The translations under genes were made by a program, and so were the position numbers. The notes beneath the pieces are model-generated. The model saw nothing but the letters and a program-made list of their open reading frames with translations. It was not told the origin of the DNA and made no database searches. DNA of 36,266 nt from Alicyclobacillaceae bacterium (GTDB lineage Bacteria; Bacillota; Bacilli; Kyrpidiales; Kyrpidiaceae). This document shows, in pieces, positions 15,516-22,500 of this stretch (its first letter is position 1; the number at the start of each line of letters is the position of its first letter). The DNA lies in contig JASBVN010000028.1 in the NCBI GenBank assembly GCA_029961045.1, forward strand, positions 1 through 36,266. The letters are read 5' to 3'.

Positions 15516-16367
15516 TCAGGAGGCCGGTCTGCCTTTGGGATAGTCGTTGGCTTTGCCGGGAAACTTCGGCCGGTCGTGGGACAGGATCCAGGCGGAGACG
15601 TCCCTCGCCTGTTGATCGGTCATGGCCCCCGGCTTGATTCCGCCCATCTCCACCTTCGGCATGTTGACTTTGACGAAGGCCGCCATTTTGGACAGATTGG
15701 CCATGCCCGCCCCGTCGTTGAACGAGTTGGGCCCCCACACCGCCGGGCCCGATCCCCCTTCGCCGTTGGCGCCGTGGCAGGCGGCACAGGCCTGGGCATA
15801 GATTTTCCGCCCCTCTTCCAAATTGGGGTTGGAGACGTCCACCTTGACGCTCTGGCCCCGCCAGGGCGGGTTGGTGCCGATGGGGATATCTTTGGAAATC
15901 CAGGTTAGGTACGCCATAAAAGCGCGCATTTCCGGGCTGTTGTACGGCAGGGGTTTGCCGTTCATGCTTCGCTCAAAACATTGGTTGATGCGTTCCTCGA
16001 GGGTCACCACCGCAGCTTCCCGATCCCGGTATTGGGGATAGACGGCGGCCACGCCGACCAGGGGCGCCTCGGTTTGGACGGTGCCGGCTCCCGCATGGCA
16101 GCTCGAGCAGGACAACTGGTTGCCGACATAGGCGGAGGCCAGTTTGGCGGTGTCGTTCATCAGGTCGTACCCCAGCTTGATGGCCTTTCCGTTCTCGTCG
16201 TTGGGAATCTCGTCGATTTTCGGCGGATGAAAGGAAAGGGACACTTGGGACGAATTCGAGTTGACGGGCGACTGGGACGGCGCGGAACCGGATGAGCAGG
16301 CGGAAAGCAAGATCGCAGCCGTCGAGAGAACCGAGAACATCACGGTGCGCGATCGCCGCATAAACAT
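15516..16367 (-). CDS. tsdA: Dihaem cytochrome c lipoprotein, TsdA-like thiosulfate dehydrogenase
   Basis: A 283-residue lipoprotein: the signal sequence ends in lipobox LLSAC with lipidated Cys24, so it sits on the outer face of the membrane. Two c-type haem motifs are present, CSSCH (87-91) and CAACH (194-198). Between them are VYPQYRDRE and LEERINQCFERSMNGKPLP; the Cys (130) in this block corresponds to the unusual haem-ligating cysteine of TsdA enzymes, which convert thiosulfate and tetrathionate. The ligand set and segment order support TsdA over a generic cytochrome. Starts at 16367 and 16361 share one GGAGGGGG site. Direction of catalysis and electron partner are not visible. Upstream lie a 7-codon reading frame and an inverted repeat. 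Confidence 0.8.
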   Translation of the reverse strand: MFMRRSRTVMFSVLSTAAILLSACSSGSAPSQSPVNSNSSQVSLSFHPPKIDEIPNDENGKAIKLGYDLMNDTAKLASAYVGNQLSCSSCHAGAGTVQTEAPLVGVAAVYPQYRDREAAVVTLEERINQCFERSMNGKPLPYNSPEMRAFMAYLTWISKDIPIGTNPPWRGQSVKVDVSNPNLEEGRKIYAQACAACHGANGEGGSGPAVWGPNSFNDGAGMANLSKMAAFVKVNMPKVEMGGIKPGAMTDQQARDVSAWILSHDRPKFPGKANDYPKGRPAS

Positions 16368-16411
16368 TCCCCCTCCACTATTTCGAACTCCCTACCGTCC
16401 GTTCGGTGCGA

Positions 16412-16435
16412 TTACCATGTCGATGCGCGGATCAT
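16412..16435 (-). CDS. Seven-residue upstream reading frame (possible leader peptide)
   Basis: On the minus strand a perfect AGGAGGT (forward 16441-16447) stands five bases before an ATG that encodes only MIRASTW and a stop, 44 bases ahead of the cytochrome gene. Such a good ribosome site on so short a frame suggests translation, as a leader peptide or ribosome landing pad. It may also be chance. Confidence 0.3.
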   Translation of the reverse strand: MIRASTW

Positions 16436-16488
16436 ACCCCACCTCCTATCCCTGTTATGACACAAGGGAGAGTGGATGGCGTGGTATG

Positions 16489-16515
16489 AATCGGCCATTT
16501 GAGAATCAGCCGATT
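16489..16515. promoter_or_regulatory. Inverted repeat upstream of the cytochrome gene
   Basis: AATCGGC (16489-16495) and GCCGATT (16509-16515) are perfect 7-bp inverted arms with a 13-bp spacer, so their centres are 20 bp apart, two helical turns. This fits a dimeric repressor or activator site for the minus-strand tsdA gene. No confident -35/-10 pair was found beside it. Confidence 0.45.
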
Positions 16516-16530
16516 GTCCTATATTTTTTG

Positions 16531-16571
16531 ATAAAAATAAAAAGCCGCCGGATCTTTCCCCGATCGGCAGC
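16531..16571 (-). terminator. Terminator of the minus-strand serine proteinase gene
   Basis: Read on the minus strand, 16571-16562 pairs with 16554-16544 (GCTGCC plus GATC against GATC plus CGGCGGC, with a small bulge) around a 7-nt loop, followed by TTTTTATTTTT. It lies 23 bases after the stop codon. Confidence 0.8.
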
Positions 16572-16593
16572 TTGCGTTTTCGGGCTGTGGGGT

Positions 16594-17427
16594 TTACTGG
16601 TTGCGGGCCGGGGAACGGGGTCGGGTGTAGGGCAAGGGGATGTATTGCACCGTGGGCCGGCGCTGGGCCGGCTGCGGATAGAGGTCCATCAGGGCGTAGA
16701 TGTCCTCGGGCATGTCGGTGGACACCGGCAGCCCGAAATCCCGCAGTTGTTGGTACATGAGCGGATAATCGTGGGTCCAGGTGCCTTCGGAGAGAATCCG
16801 CGCCAGATCCCGAGCCCGTTCTTCCGGCAACCGCTCCCGCAGGAGGTCGGTGACGAACTCCCGGACCTGGTGTACGGCTTTCTCCGCGATGTCTGCCATA
16901 ATCCACGTCTCGTCTTCGATGTCCTTGGCTTCCTTGGTGCGGGTGAGCCGCAGGATGGAGGCGGCCGGCCACTGGCCCAACTGGGGGTCCACCGGCCCGA
17001 GCACCGCGTTTTCGTCCATGACGATCTGGTCGGCGGCCAGGGCGATCAGGGTTCCGCCGGACATGGCGTAGTGCGGGACGAAGACGGTCACCGGGGCCGA
17101 ATGGCGTTTGAGGGCCATCGCGATTTGTTCCGCCGCCAAGACCAGTCCTCCCGGGGTGTGCAGGACCAAATCGATGGGCATGTCGTCCGGGGTGAGGCGA
17201 ATCGCCCGCAGGACCTGTTCGGAATCTTCGATGTTGATGTAATGGCGCAGGGGGATCCCGAGAAAACTGAGGGCCTCTTGGCGGTGGATCAAGGTGATCA
17301 TGCGGCTGCCGCGCTTGTTTTCCCAGCGGCGGATCGCCTGGATGCGCTGGAATTCGACGGTCCGCTGGCGCACCATCGGCCACAGGAAGGATAGGAAAAT
17401 CAACAGCCAAACGAGATCGAAGGACAT
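16594..17427 (-). CDS. Membrane-anchored serine dehydrogenase-type proteinase (Clp-fold, SDH family)
   Basis: A 277-residue protein with one N-terminal membrane helix (about residues 3-18, FDLVWLLIFLSFLWP). The rest has the ClpP/crotonase-like fold of the SDH proteinase family (Pfam SDH_protease): the HTPGGLVLAAEQIA oxyanion segment (TPGG 91-94) and YAMSGGTLIALAADQIVMDE with the likely nucleophile Ser123, then LGPVDPQLG. Relatives include SppA-like membrane proteases. It probably degrades membrane or peptide substrates at the cytoplasmic face; the substrate is unknown. The frame extends to 17493, but ATG 17427 is preferred because GAGGGG is properly spaced and the helix follows at once. It diverges from gerA and is followed by a good terminator. 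Confidence 0.8.
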   Translation of the reverse strand: MSFDLVWLLIFLSFLWPMVRQRTVEFQRIQAIRRWENKRGSRMITLIHRQEALSFLGIPLRHYINIEDSEQVLRAIRLTPDDMPIDLVLHTPGGLVLAAEQIAMALKRHSAPVTVFVPHYAMSGGTLIALAADQIVMDENAVLGPVDPQLGQWPAASILRLTRTKEAKDIEDETWIMADIAEKAVHQVREFVTDLLRERLPEERARDLARILSEGTWTHDYPLMYQQLRDFGLPVSTDMPEDIYALMDLYPQPAQRRPTVQYIPLPYTRPRSPARNQ

Positions 17428-17510
17428 CAAGACCCCTCCCGCCTCTCCCCTACCAACGGGGGCGCCGCCGGGCAGATCAGACGCCCGCAGCACGCGCGAT
17501 TTTGCCTTTT

Positions 17511-17541
17511 ATTATAAACGCGCTCCCCGAAAGCGATGCAA
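17511..17541 (-). promoter_or_regulatory. Promoter of the serine proteinase gene
   Basis: On the minus strand TTGCAT (forward 17536-17541) precedes a perfect TATAAT (forward 17511-17516) by 19 bases, slightly long for sigma-A. Confidence 0.5.
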
Positions 17542-17555
17542 TGGCGGTTGCCGCA

Positions 17556-17586
17556 GTATGAATGATTTACCGGTGCGGACACTATA
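17556..17586 (+). promoter_or_regulatory. Candidate forespore (sigma-F/sigma-G) promoter of the ger operon
   Basis: GTATG (17556-17560) and GGACACTATA (17577-17586) are 16 bases apart. They resemble the forespore consensus GYATA with GGnnAnAHTR, with one mismatch in each element. Germinant receptor operons are forespore-transcribed in Bacillus, which makes this the best candidate in the gap. Confidence 0.45.
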
Positions 17587-17656
17587 ACCGGGGATCAGGC
17601 CGGGCTGCGGGAAGCGCGCCGGAGCCCCTGCAATGCCGGAAGAGGAGGTGGCGGCC

Positions 17657-19459
17657 GTGTCCCGACGCGTAGGCCGGAACGGACAACAAGGACCGCCGTT
17701 CCGGCGTCCGCGCCCGATCGGCGCCCGGTCGCTCCGGGCCGCCGCTTCTCGGGACGGACGGAGACCGGGGAAGCGGGACGCCGGCGGCCCGGGTCGGGAC
17801 GCCGGAGGAGCAGGCGGCCGGGAAGCCGGTTCTGGAGGCGGGCGATCCGACCCGTTTGCGCCGGCCCTCGGCGACGTGGATCGGACCGTGGCCTGGATGC
17901 GGGAGACCCTGGGCCAAAGCGACGATTTTGTCGTGAGAGGTTTCACCGTGTTCGGCCGGTTCGGCGCCGCCATGTTCTTTTTTTCGGATCTGGTGGATCC
18001 GGCCGTCGTCAATGAGGACATTCTCCACCCGTTGATGCGCCGCCCGCCGCGCCGGTTGGAGGGGGAGGTTTTTCCGGAGGATCTGGCCTGGATCTTGACC
18101 CGTGAGACGATCTACCACTGTGAGACCCGGTTGGAGCCAAAACCGGACAAGGTCGTCGAGGCGGTGCTCCGGGGCCAGACGGCCATCGTGGTGGAGGGGC
18201 TCGGCGGGGCGCTCCTCGCCGATACCCGGACCATCGACAGGCGGTCGGTGGACCAGCCGTCTACCGAGCAGGTCATCCGGGGGGCCCGGGACGGATTTAT
18301 TGAGCAGATCCGCACGAATTTGGCCTTGCTCCGCTATCGCTTGCAAACCCCCGATTTTCGGGTGAAGGTGACCCGCTTGGGCCGGCTGGCGAAAACCGAG
18401 GCGGCGGTGTGTTACATCGAGAGCGTGGCCAACCCCGACCTGGTCAAAGAAGTGCAAACCCGGTTATCCGCGATTGCGATCGATGCCGTGGAGCCGGCCG
18501 GCTATGTGGAACAGTTGATCGAAGACCACCACCTGTCTCCGTTCCCGCAGATCCAGAGCACGGAACGGCCGGACAAGGCGGTCGCCGCCCTCTTGGAAGG
18601 CCGGGTGGTGATCCTGCTGGACGGCACGCCCTTCGCCCTCATCGTGCCGGCGGTCTTCAGCCAGTTCCTGCAAACAATCGACGATTATTCCGAACGGTTT
18701 CTGATGGCCAACTTGGTGCGCTTTGTGCGGCTGTTGGCCCTGGTGTTTTCCTTGATTTTTCCTTCCCTGTACGTGTCCCTGATCTCGTACAATCCCGAAC
18801 TGATCCCCACCCGGTTCGCCGTGGCCGTAGCCGGCGGCCGGGCCGGCGTGCCTTTTCCCGCCGTGATCGAGGTGCTCCTGATGGAAGTGTCGATGGAGGT
18901 GTTGCGGGAGGCCACCATTCGCATGCCCCAGCAAGTCGGCGGCGCGCTGTCGATCGTCGGGGCGCTGGTGATCGGCCAGGCCGCTGTGGCAGCCGGGTTT
19001 GCAAGCCCGGTGACCGTCGTGGTGGTGGCGCTGACCACCATCGGGTCCTTTGCCACCCCGGCCTACAATGTGGCGGTGGCCTTGCGGATGTTGCGTTTTC
19101 CCCTGATGATCCTCGCCGGCATGTTCGGCCTGTTCGGGGTGATGGTCGGCTTGATCGCCATTAGCAATCACCTGCTGTCCTTGCGTTCTTTCGGCGTTCC
19201 GTATTTGAGCCCCGTGGTCCCGATCGACCGGCAAGGGATCAAGGACACCTTTATGCGCGGCCCTTTTTGGACGCTGATCAAGCGGCCGGCGTATCTGCGC
19301 CCGCGACAACCGGCGCGGGTGGGACGGAGGATGTTGGAGGCCCTGAAAAAGCCCAAGGGAGCCCCGCTGCGGCCCTTCCAGTTTGAGCAAGGGGAGGGAG
19401 GAGGACATGGCGCCCCGCGGCCGGATCACGGAGGTTCAAGCGACGGCGGTCCTCGTTAG
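17657..19459 (+). CDS. gerA: Germinant receptor subunit A (GerA family)
   Basis: A 600-residue GerA/SpoVAF-family membrane protein. Residues 1 to about 75 are an Arg/Gly-rich, probably disordered extension. The soluble N-terminal domain follows, with LTRETIYHCE, a GQTAIVVEGLGGALL strand, TEQVIRGARDGFIEQIRTNLALLR, LIEDHHLSPFPQIQSTERPDKA and LLEGRVVILLDGTPFALI, all GerA hallmarks. About five membrane helices come after residue 350, including FPAVIEVLLMEVSMEVLREA. GTG 17657 is chosen because AGGAGGTG lies six bases upstream; ATG 17633 has no such site. With GerB and GerC it forms a nutrient receptor in the spore inner membrane. It overlaps gerB by 53 bases. Confidence 0.92.
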   Translation: MSRRVGRNGQQGPPFRRPRPIGARSLRAAASRDGRRPGKRDAGGPGRDAGGAGGREAGSGGGRSDPFAPALGDVDRTVAWMRETLGQSDDFVVRGFTVFGRFGAAMFFFSDLVDPAVVNEDILHPLMRRPPRRLEGEVFPEDLAWILTRETIYHCETRLEPKPDKVVEAVLRGQTAIVVEGLGGALLADTRTIDRRSVDQPSTEQVIRGARDGFIEQIRTNLALLRYRLQTPDFRVKVTRLGRLAKTEAAVCYIESVANPDLVKEVQTRLSAIAIDAVEPAGYVEQLIEDHHLSPFPQIQSTERPDKAVAALLEGRVVILLDGTPFALIVPAVFSQFLQTIDDYSERFLMANLVRFVRLLALVFSLIFPSLYVSLISYNPELIPTRFAVAVAGGRAGVPFPAVIEVLLMEVSMEVLREATIRMPQQVGGALSIVGALVIGQAAVAAGFASPVTVVVVALTTIGSFATPAYNVAVALRMLRFPLMILAGMFGLFGVMVGLIAISNHLLSLRSFGVPYLSPVVPIDRQGIKDTFMRGPFWTLIKRPAYLRPRQPARVGRRMLEALKKPKGAPLRPFQFEQGEGGGHGAPRPDHGGSSDGGPR

Positions 19460-20525
19460 CACGGCCGTGGGGGTCGGGATGTTGTCGCTCCCCTACTTTG
19501 CGGCGGAAAAGGCGGACACCTCCGCGCCCCTGGCCACCTTTCTCGGAGCCCTGTTCGTTTTGGTCGCGCTGTGGCTCAATACGGCGGTCGGCCTGCGGTT
19601 TCCCACGATGTCGATCATCCGGTACGGCGAGGAGGTTTTGGGGAAGTGGTTCGGCCGCGCGGCGAACATCGCCCTGTCCACGATTTTTGTGGTTCTCACC
19701 GCTTTGGGGGCGCGGGAGTTCGCCGAAATCCTCATCACTTCCATGTTGCCCCGCACTCCGGTCGGGGTGGTCGTCACCTTGTTGCTCCTGATCGCCGCCG
19801 CGGCGACGCGGTACGATCTGGAGACTTTCGCGTATATTCACCTTTTTTATTTCCCCGTGATCGTGATTCCGGTGGGCATCGTGGTCTTGACCGCCCTCCG
19901 CTACGGCGACCCCCTCCAGGTCATGCCGCTGTGGAACGGCGATTGGGCGGGGGTGGCGAAGGGGACGCTCAATGCCGCCGCATTGTTTCAAGGGGCTTTC
20001 GTCATGACCATCCTCATCCCCAATATGCGACGGCCCCGCTCCGCGTGGAAAGTGGGCTTGGCCGGGATGTTCTTGGTGAGCGTGATGATGGTGACGATGG
20101 TGGTCGCGGCCCAGACGGTCTTGGGAACGAACGAGGTCAAGTCTTTCTACTGGCCGACCTTGGTGATGATCCGGTCGATCACCTTGCCCGGGGAAGTTTT
20201 GGAGCGGCTCGACGTCGTGGTGGCCATCATGTGGGTGGTGGCCGTGTATACGACGGTATATTCCAGTTATTACCTCAGTGTGACGGCCTTCGGCGAAATG
20301 ACGCAATTGCGGGATCACCGCCTCTTCTCCTTTTCTCTTTTGCCATTTATTGCGGCGGTGGCAATGATGCCTCCCGATATTCACCATCTCTACCGGACGA
20401 TCGCCCGGGTGGGCTACCTGATCGATGCGGCCGCGGTGGGCTATCCACTGCTGTTGTGGTCGGTGGCCCGGATCCGCGGGAAGGGAGGAACGATGCGCCG
20501 TGGGCAGGAGGTGGGCCGTCCGTAG
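19407..20525 (+). CDS. gerB: Germinant receptor subunit B (GerB, amino acid permease-like)
   Basis: A 372-residue protein of about ten membrane helices from the GerB branch of the APC superfamily. TEVQATAVLVSTAVGVGMLSLP at the N-terminus is the substrate-binding helix region of this family, and RYDLETFAYIHLFYFPVIVIP, ALFQGAFVMTILIP and the later YTTVYSSYYLSVTAFGEM are typical. In characterised receptors the B subunit recognises the germinant. ATG 19407 has GGGAGGAGG directly upstream and lies inside the 3' end of gerA, while its own 3' end overlaps gerC by 26 bases, so the three subunits are translationally coupled. Confidence 0.93.
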   Translation: MAPRGRITEVQATAVLVSTAVGVGMLSLPYFAAEKADTSAPLATFLGALFVLVALWLNTAVGLRFPTMSIIRYGEEVLGKWFGRAANIALSTIFVVLTALGAREFAEILITSMLPRTPVGVVVTLLLLIAAAATRYDLETFAYIHLFYFPVIVIPVGIVVLTALRYGDPLQVMPLWNGDWAGVAKGTLNAAALFQGAFVMTILIPNMRRPRSAWKVGLAGMFLVSVMMVTMVVAAQTVLGTNEVKSFYWPTLVMIRSITLPGEVLERLDVVVAIMWVVAVYTTVYSSYYLSVTAFGEMTQLRDHRLFSFSLLPFIAAVAMMPPDIHHLYRTIARVGYLIDAAAVGYPLLLWSVARIRGKGGTMRRGQEVGRP

Positions 20526-21825
20526 ACCCGGACGTGGGCATGGGGAAGGCGGCGGACGCCGGCGGGCTTCGGGGCGCCGGAGGGGTTGGAAACTGGTGTG
20601 TCTGGCGGCTGTCACCTGTAGCGTTCTCACCGGTTGTTGGGACCGGCTGGAAATCGAGCAGCGGGCAGTGGTGTTGGGGCTGGCGGTGGACGGGGCCGAT
20701 CCCGGGGAACTTCGCCGCATGGGCAGTTCGATCTACTTAGACCGGACGCCGCATGGGAGGGATCTTGTCCCCCTCCGCCTCACGGCCCAAATCGCGGTGC
20801 CCGGCCGCATTCCCCTCGGCCCCGGAGACGCCGGAGGCGGTGGAGGCCAAGGAAGCGGGGGAAGCCAGGGAAGCGGGGGCGACCGCCGGCCGGTGTGGGT
20901 GCTGCGCGCGGTGGGCTACACGCTGGAAGACGCGGTGTCCAACCTCCAGCAACAAGTGGCCGATCCTTTGTTTTTCGGACACCTGCGCATTCTGGTCATC
21001 TCCGAAGCCATGGCCCGCAAGGGGGTGACGGGCATCAACGACTGGCTGCGGAGAAACCCCAACATTCGGCGGACCCTCTGGTTCACCGTGGCCAAAGGCG
21101 ATGCGGCGGACGTGATGGAAGCGGCGCCCGAATTGGAACGGGTGCCGACGTTCTACCTCTGGGCGATGTTCGATCAGGCCCAACACCTGGGGAAGCTTCC
21201 CCCGTCTTACAGCAATGTCTTTTGGCGGGCGTATTCCTGCACGGGCCAGGAACCGTTCCTGCCTTTTGTCGAAATTCGCCAGCGGAACAACGTCTTTATC
21301 CGCGGTCTCGCCTACTTTAAAGGAGACCGGATGATCGGCAGCCTCGATTCCCCGGAGGTCGGTTTATTCATGGTCGTCAAGGGGTTCAAGCCGGCGGGGT
21401 ACCTGGCATTCGTTCAGGGGGCCGGGAGCCGGGAGCACGTGCTGGTCGAAGTCCTCCACACCGTATCCAAAATCGCGGTGGAGGAGGAAGGTGGCCGCCC
21501 TCGGATCAAAATCCGCAGCCATCTCGAAGTGGCGATCCGGGAGAAGCCTGGATCCCGGCTGGATGTGGGTTCCCTGCGCCAAGTTCGGGAATTGGAAGAG
21601 ACCCTTGCCCATTCCGTGGAGCGGGAGGTGATGCGGTTGATCCGCAAAACCCAGGGGGAGGGCGCCGACATTTTCGGCTTTGGCGAACAGGTTCGGGCCC
21701 GGATGTTTTCATATTGGAAGCAAAAGGTGCGCACGAAACAGGATTGGGAGGCTCTGTATCCCTCGTTGCCGGTTCGGGCGGAGGTGACGGTGAACATCCG
21801 GCGTATCGGAACCCTCAACCGGTGA
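20500..21825 (+). CDS. gerC: Germinant receptor lipoprotein subunit C (GerC)
   Basis: A 441-residue lipoprotein. A strongly Arg-rich n-region precedes the hydrophobic segment LVCLAAVTCSVLTGC, with the lipidated Cys46 followed by WDRLEIEQRAVVLGLAVD, the standard GerC opening. Conserved GerC blocks follow: LQQQVADPLFFGHLRILVISEAMA, FTVAKGDAADVM, and the C-terminal REVMRLIRKTQGEGADIFGFGEQVR. A Gly/Ser-rich insertion lies near residues 108-127. The start is uncertain: GTG 20500 has GGGAGG eleven bases upstream and gives a longer n-region than usual, but no better start exists before the signal sequence. It anchors to the spore inner membrane with GerA and GerB. Confidence 0.9.
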   Translation: MGRRWAVRRPGRGHGEGGGRRRASGRRRGWKLVCLAAVTCSVLTGCWDRLEIEQRAVVLGLAVDGADPGELRRMGSSIYLDRTPHGRDLVPLRLTAQIAVPGRIPLGPGDAGGGGGQGSGGSQGSGGDRRPVWVLRAVGYTLEDAVSNLQQQVADPLFFGHLRILVISEAMARKGVTGINDWLRRNPNIRRTLWFTVAKGDAADVMEAAPELERVPTFYLWAMFDQAQHLGKLPPSYSNVFWRAYSCTGQEPFLPFVEIRQRNNVFIRGLAYFKGDRMIGSLDSPEVGLFMVVKGFKPAGYLAFVQGAGSREHVLVEVLHTVSKIAVEEEGGRPRIKIRSHLEVAIREKPGSRLDVGSLRQVRELEETLAHSVEREVMRLIRKTQGEGADIFGFGEQVRARMFSYWKQKVRTKQDWEALYPSLPVRAEVTVNIRRIGTLNR

Positions 21826-21836
21826 TCGGCGCCTGA

Positions 21837-21877
21837 CCCGCGCCGGCACGGCCCGGGGGAGGCGGTGCCGGCGCGGG
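21837..21877 (+). terminator. GC-rich 13-bp hairpin after gerC
   Basis: CCCGCGCCGGCAC (21837-21849) pairs perfectly with GTGCCGGCGCGGG (21865-21877) around a 15-nt loop. No T tract follows, so it may stabilise the mRNA end or attenuate read-through into the small membrane gene instead of terminating. Confidence 0.4.
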
Positions 21878-21935
21878 CGGACTGACGCGGGCGGACTCAT
21901 GGTGAAAACGGCAGCAGGGACGCGGGGGTGGCGAG

Positions 21936-22145
21936 GTGGAAACCTACTGGACCGACATCGGCTTTCTCGCGGGGTTGTTTTTCCTCTCCGGGATGGCGGG
22001 GTTGCGCTGGGACGCCGCGAATTTGGCCGACCGCCGGATGGACCGGGAAGCGGCCTGGGCCAAAGGGATGGGATGGCTGAATGTGGCCATCGGCGCTGCC
22101 CTGTTTGCGGGGCAGTGGGCGTATCGCCGGTGGTTCTGGCCGTGA
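21936..22145 (+). CDS. Small two-helix membrane protein downstream of gerABC
   Basis: A 69-residue protein with two hydrophobic segments: residues about 7-22 (IGFLAGLFFLSGMAGL) and 47-65 (LNVAIGAALFAGQWAYRRW), joined by a charged linker with DRRMDREAAWAKG. I do not recognise a named family. Small membrane genes often end ger operons, where some encode GerD-independent accessory subunits, so a role in the germination receptor is a guess from position only. GTG 21936 has GGGGGTGG upstream. The hairpin at 21837-21877 separates it from gerC. Confidence 0.55.
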   Translation: METYWTDIGFLAGLFFLSGMAGLRWDAANLADRRMDREAAWAKGMGWLNVAIGAALFAGQWAYRRWFWP

Positions 22146-22165
22146 GGCCCGGCCGGGAGGCCGCA

Positions 22166-22209
22166 TAAACCGAACGTTTACAAATTCGATGCGAGTAATG
22201 TTCGCCTTT
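22166..22209. promoter_or_regulatory. PurR operator: two inverted PurBoxes
   Basis: TAAACCGAACGTT (22166-22178) and the inverted AATGTTCGCCTTT (22197-22209) each match about 11 of 13 positions of the Bacillus PurBox consensus AWWWCCGAACWWT. They face each other across 18 bases, close to the B. subtilis arrangement, and end four bases before the -35 hexamer. PurR should repress here when PRPP is low. No purR gene is in the window. Confidence 0.82.
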
Positions 22210-22212
22210 TCA

Positions 22213-22242
22213 TTGACAGCGGCGGAACGGGGTTGATAGACT
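22213..22242 (+). promoter_or_regulatory. Promoter of the pur operon
   Basis: A perfect TTGACA (22213-22218) and TAGACT (22237-22242) are 18 bases apart. Transcription should start near 22249, leaving about 80 bases before the guanine aptamer, including a CGCGG/CCGCG hairpin. Confidence 0.65.
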
Positions 22243-22330
22243 ATAGAAGCGCGGGGAAACCTCCGCGAGCGAACGGCAAAGGAGCATTTGACAGGAAAGA
22301 TCAAGTCGTATGAGATTTCGGAAAGGCGGA

Positions 22331-22397
22331 CTCGTATATCCTCGGGAATACGGCCCGAGAGTCTCTACCCGGCGACCGTAAATGGCCGGACTACGAG
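22331..22397 (+). promoter_or_regulatory. Guanine riboswitch aptamer of the pur operon (first of a tandem pair)
   Basis: P1 pairs CTCGTA (22331-22336) with TACGAG (22392-22397). P2 is CTCGGG/CCCGAG, the junction AGTCTCTACC is invariant, P3 is CCGGC/GCCGG, and J3/1 ACTAC places C at the specificity position, so guanine or hypoxanthine should bind. It is a close relative of the guaA aptamer at 12241. No terminator stands between it and the following aptamer. Confidence 0.93.
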
Positions 22398-22403
22398 GGA
22401 AAG

Positions 22404-22500
22404 TGAGCCTAGGGTTCCGACTGGCGGCCTGAAGCCAGGGCGGTCCGAGCGGCTCAGGCGCCGCGTGTGTGTGGTGTCACACCGTAGGGATAAAAGCCCA
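22404..22500 (+). promoter_or_regulatory. ykkC-class aptamer, probable PRPP riboswitch (subtype 2b)
   Basis: The ykkC scaffold is clear: CCTAGGGTTCCG (22408-22419), GGTCCGAG (22442-22449), and the signature GGGATAAAAGCCC (22487-22499) preceded by CACCGTA. ykkC RNAs include guanidine-I switches and subtype 2 switches for ppGpp (2a) and PRPP (2b). PRPP is preferred because the RNA precedes purE, and published PRPP switches stand in tandem behind a guanine aptamer at purine genes. I did not verify the single-nucleotide determinant that separates PRPP from ppGpp. Ligand binding should hold GCCC in the aptamer and prevent the terminator. Confidence 0.82.

Noticed and set aside
22404..22500. Reading the ykkC-class RNA as a guanidine-I or ppGpp riboswitch
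   Set aside because: The scaffold is shared, but it is tandem with a guanine aptamer and precedes purE; guanidine switches precede export or urea-carboxylase genes and ppGpp switches amino acid genes. The ligand-specific base was not verified.
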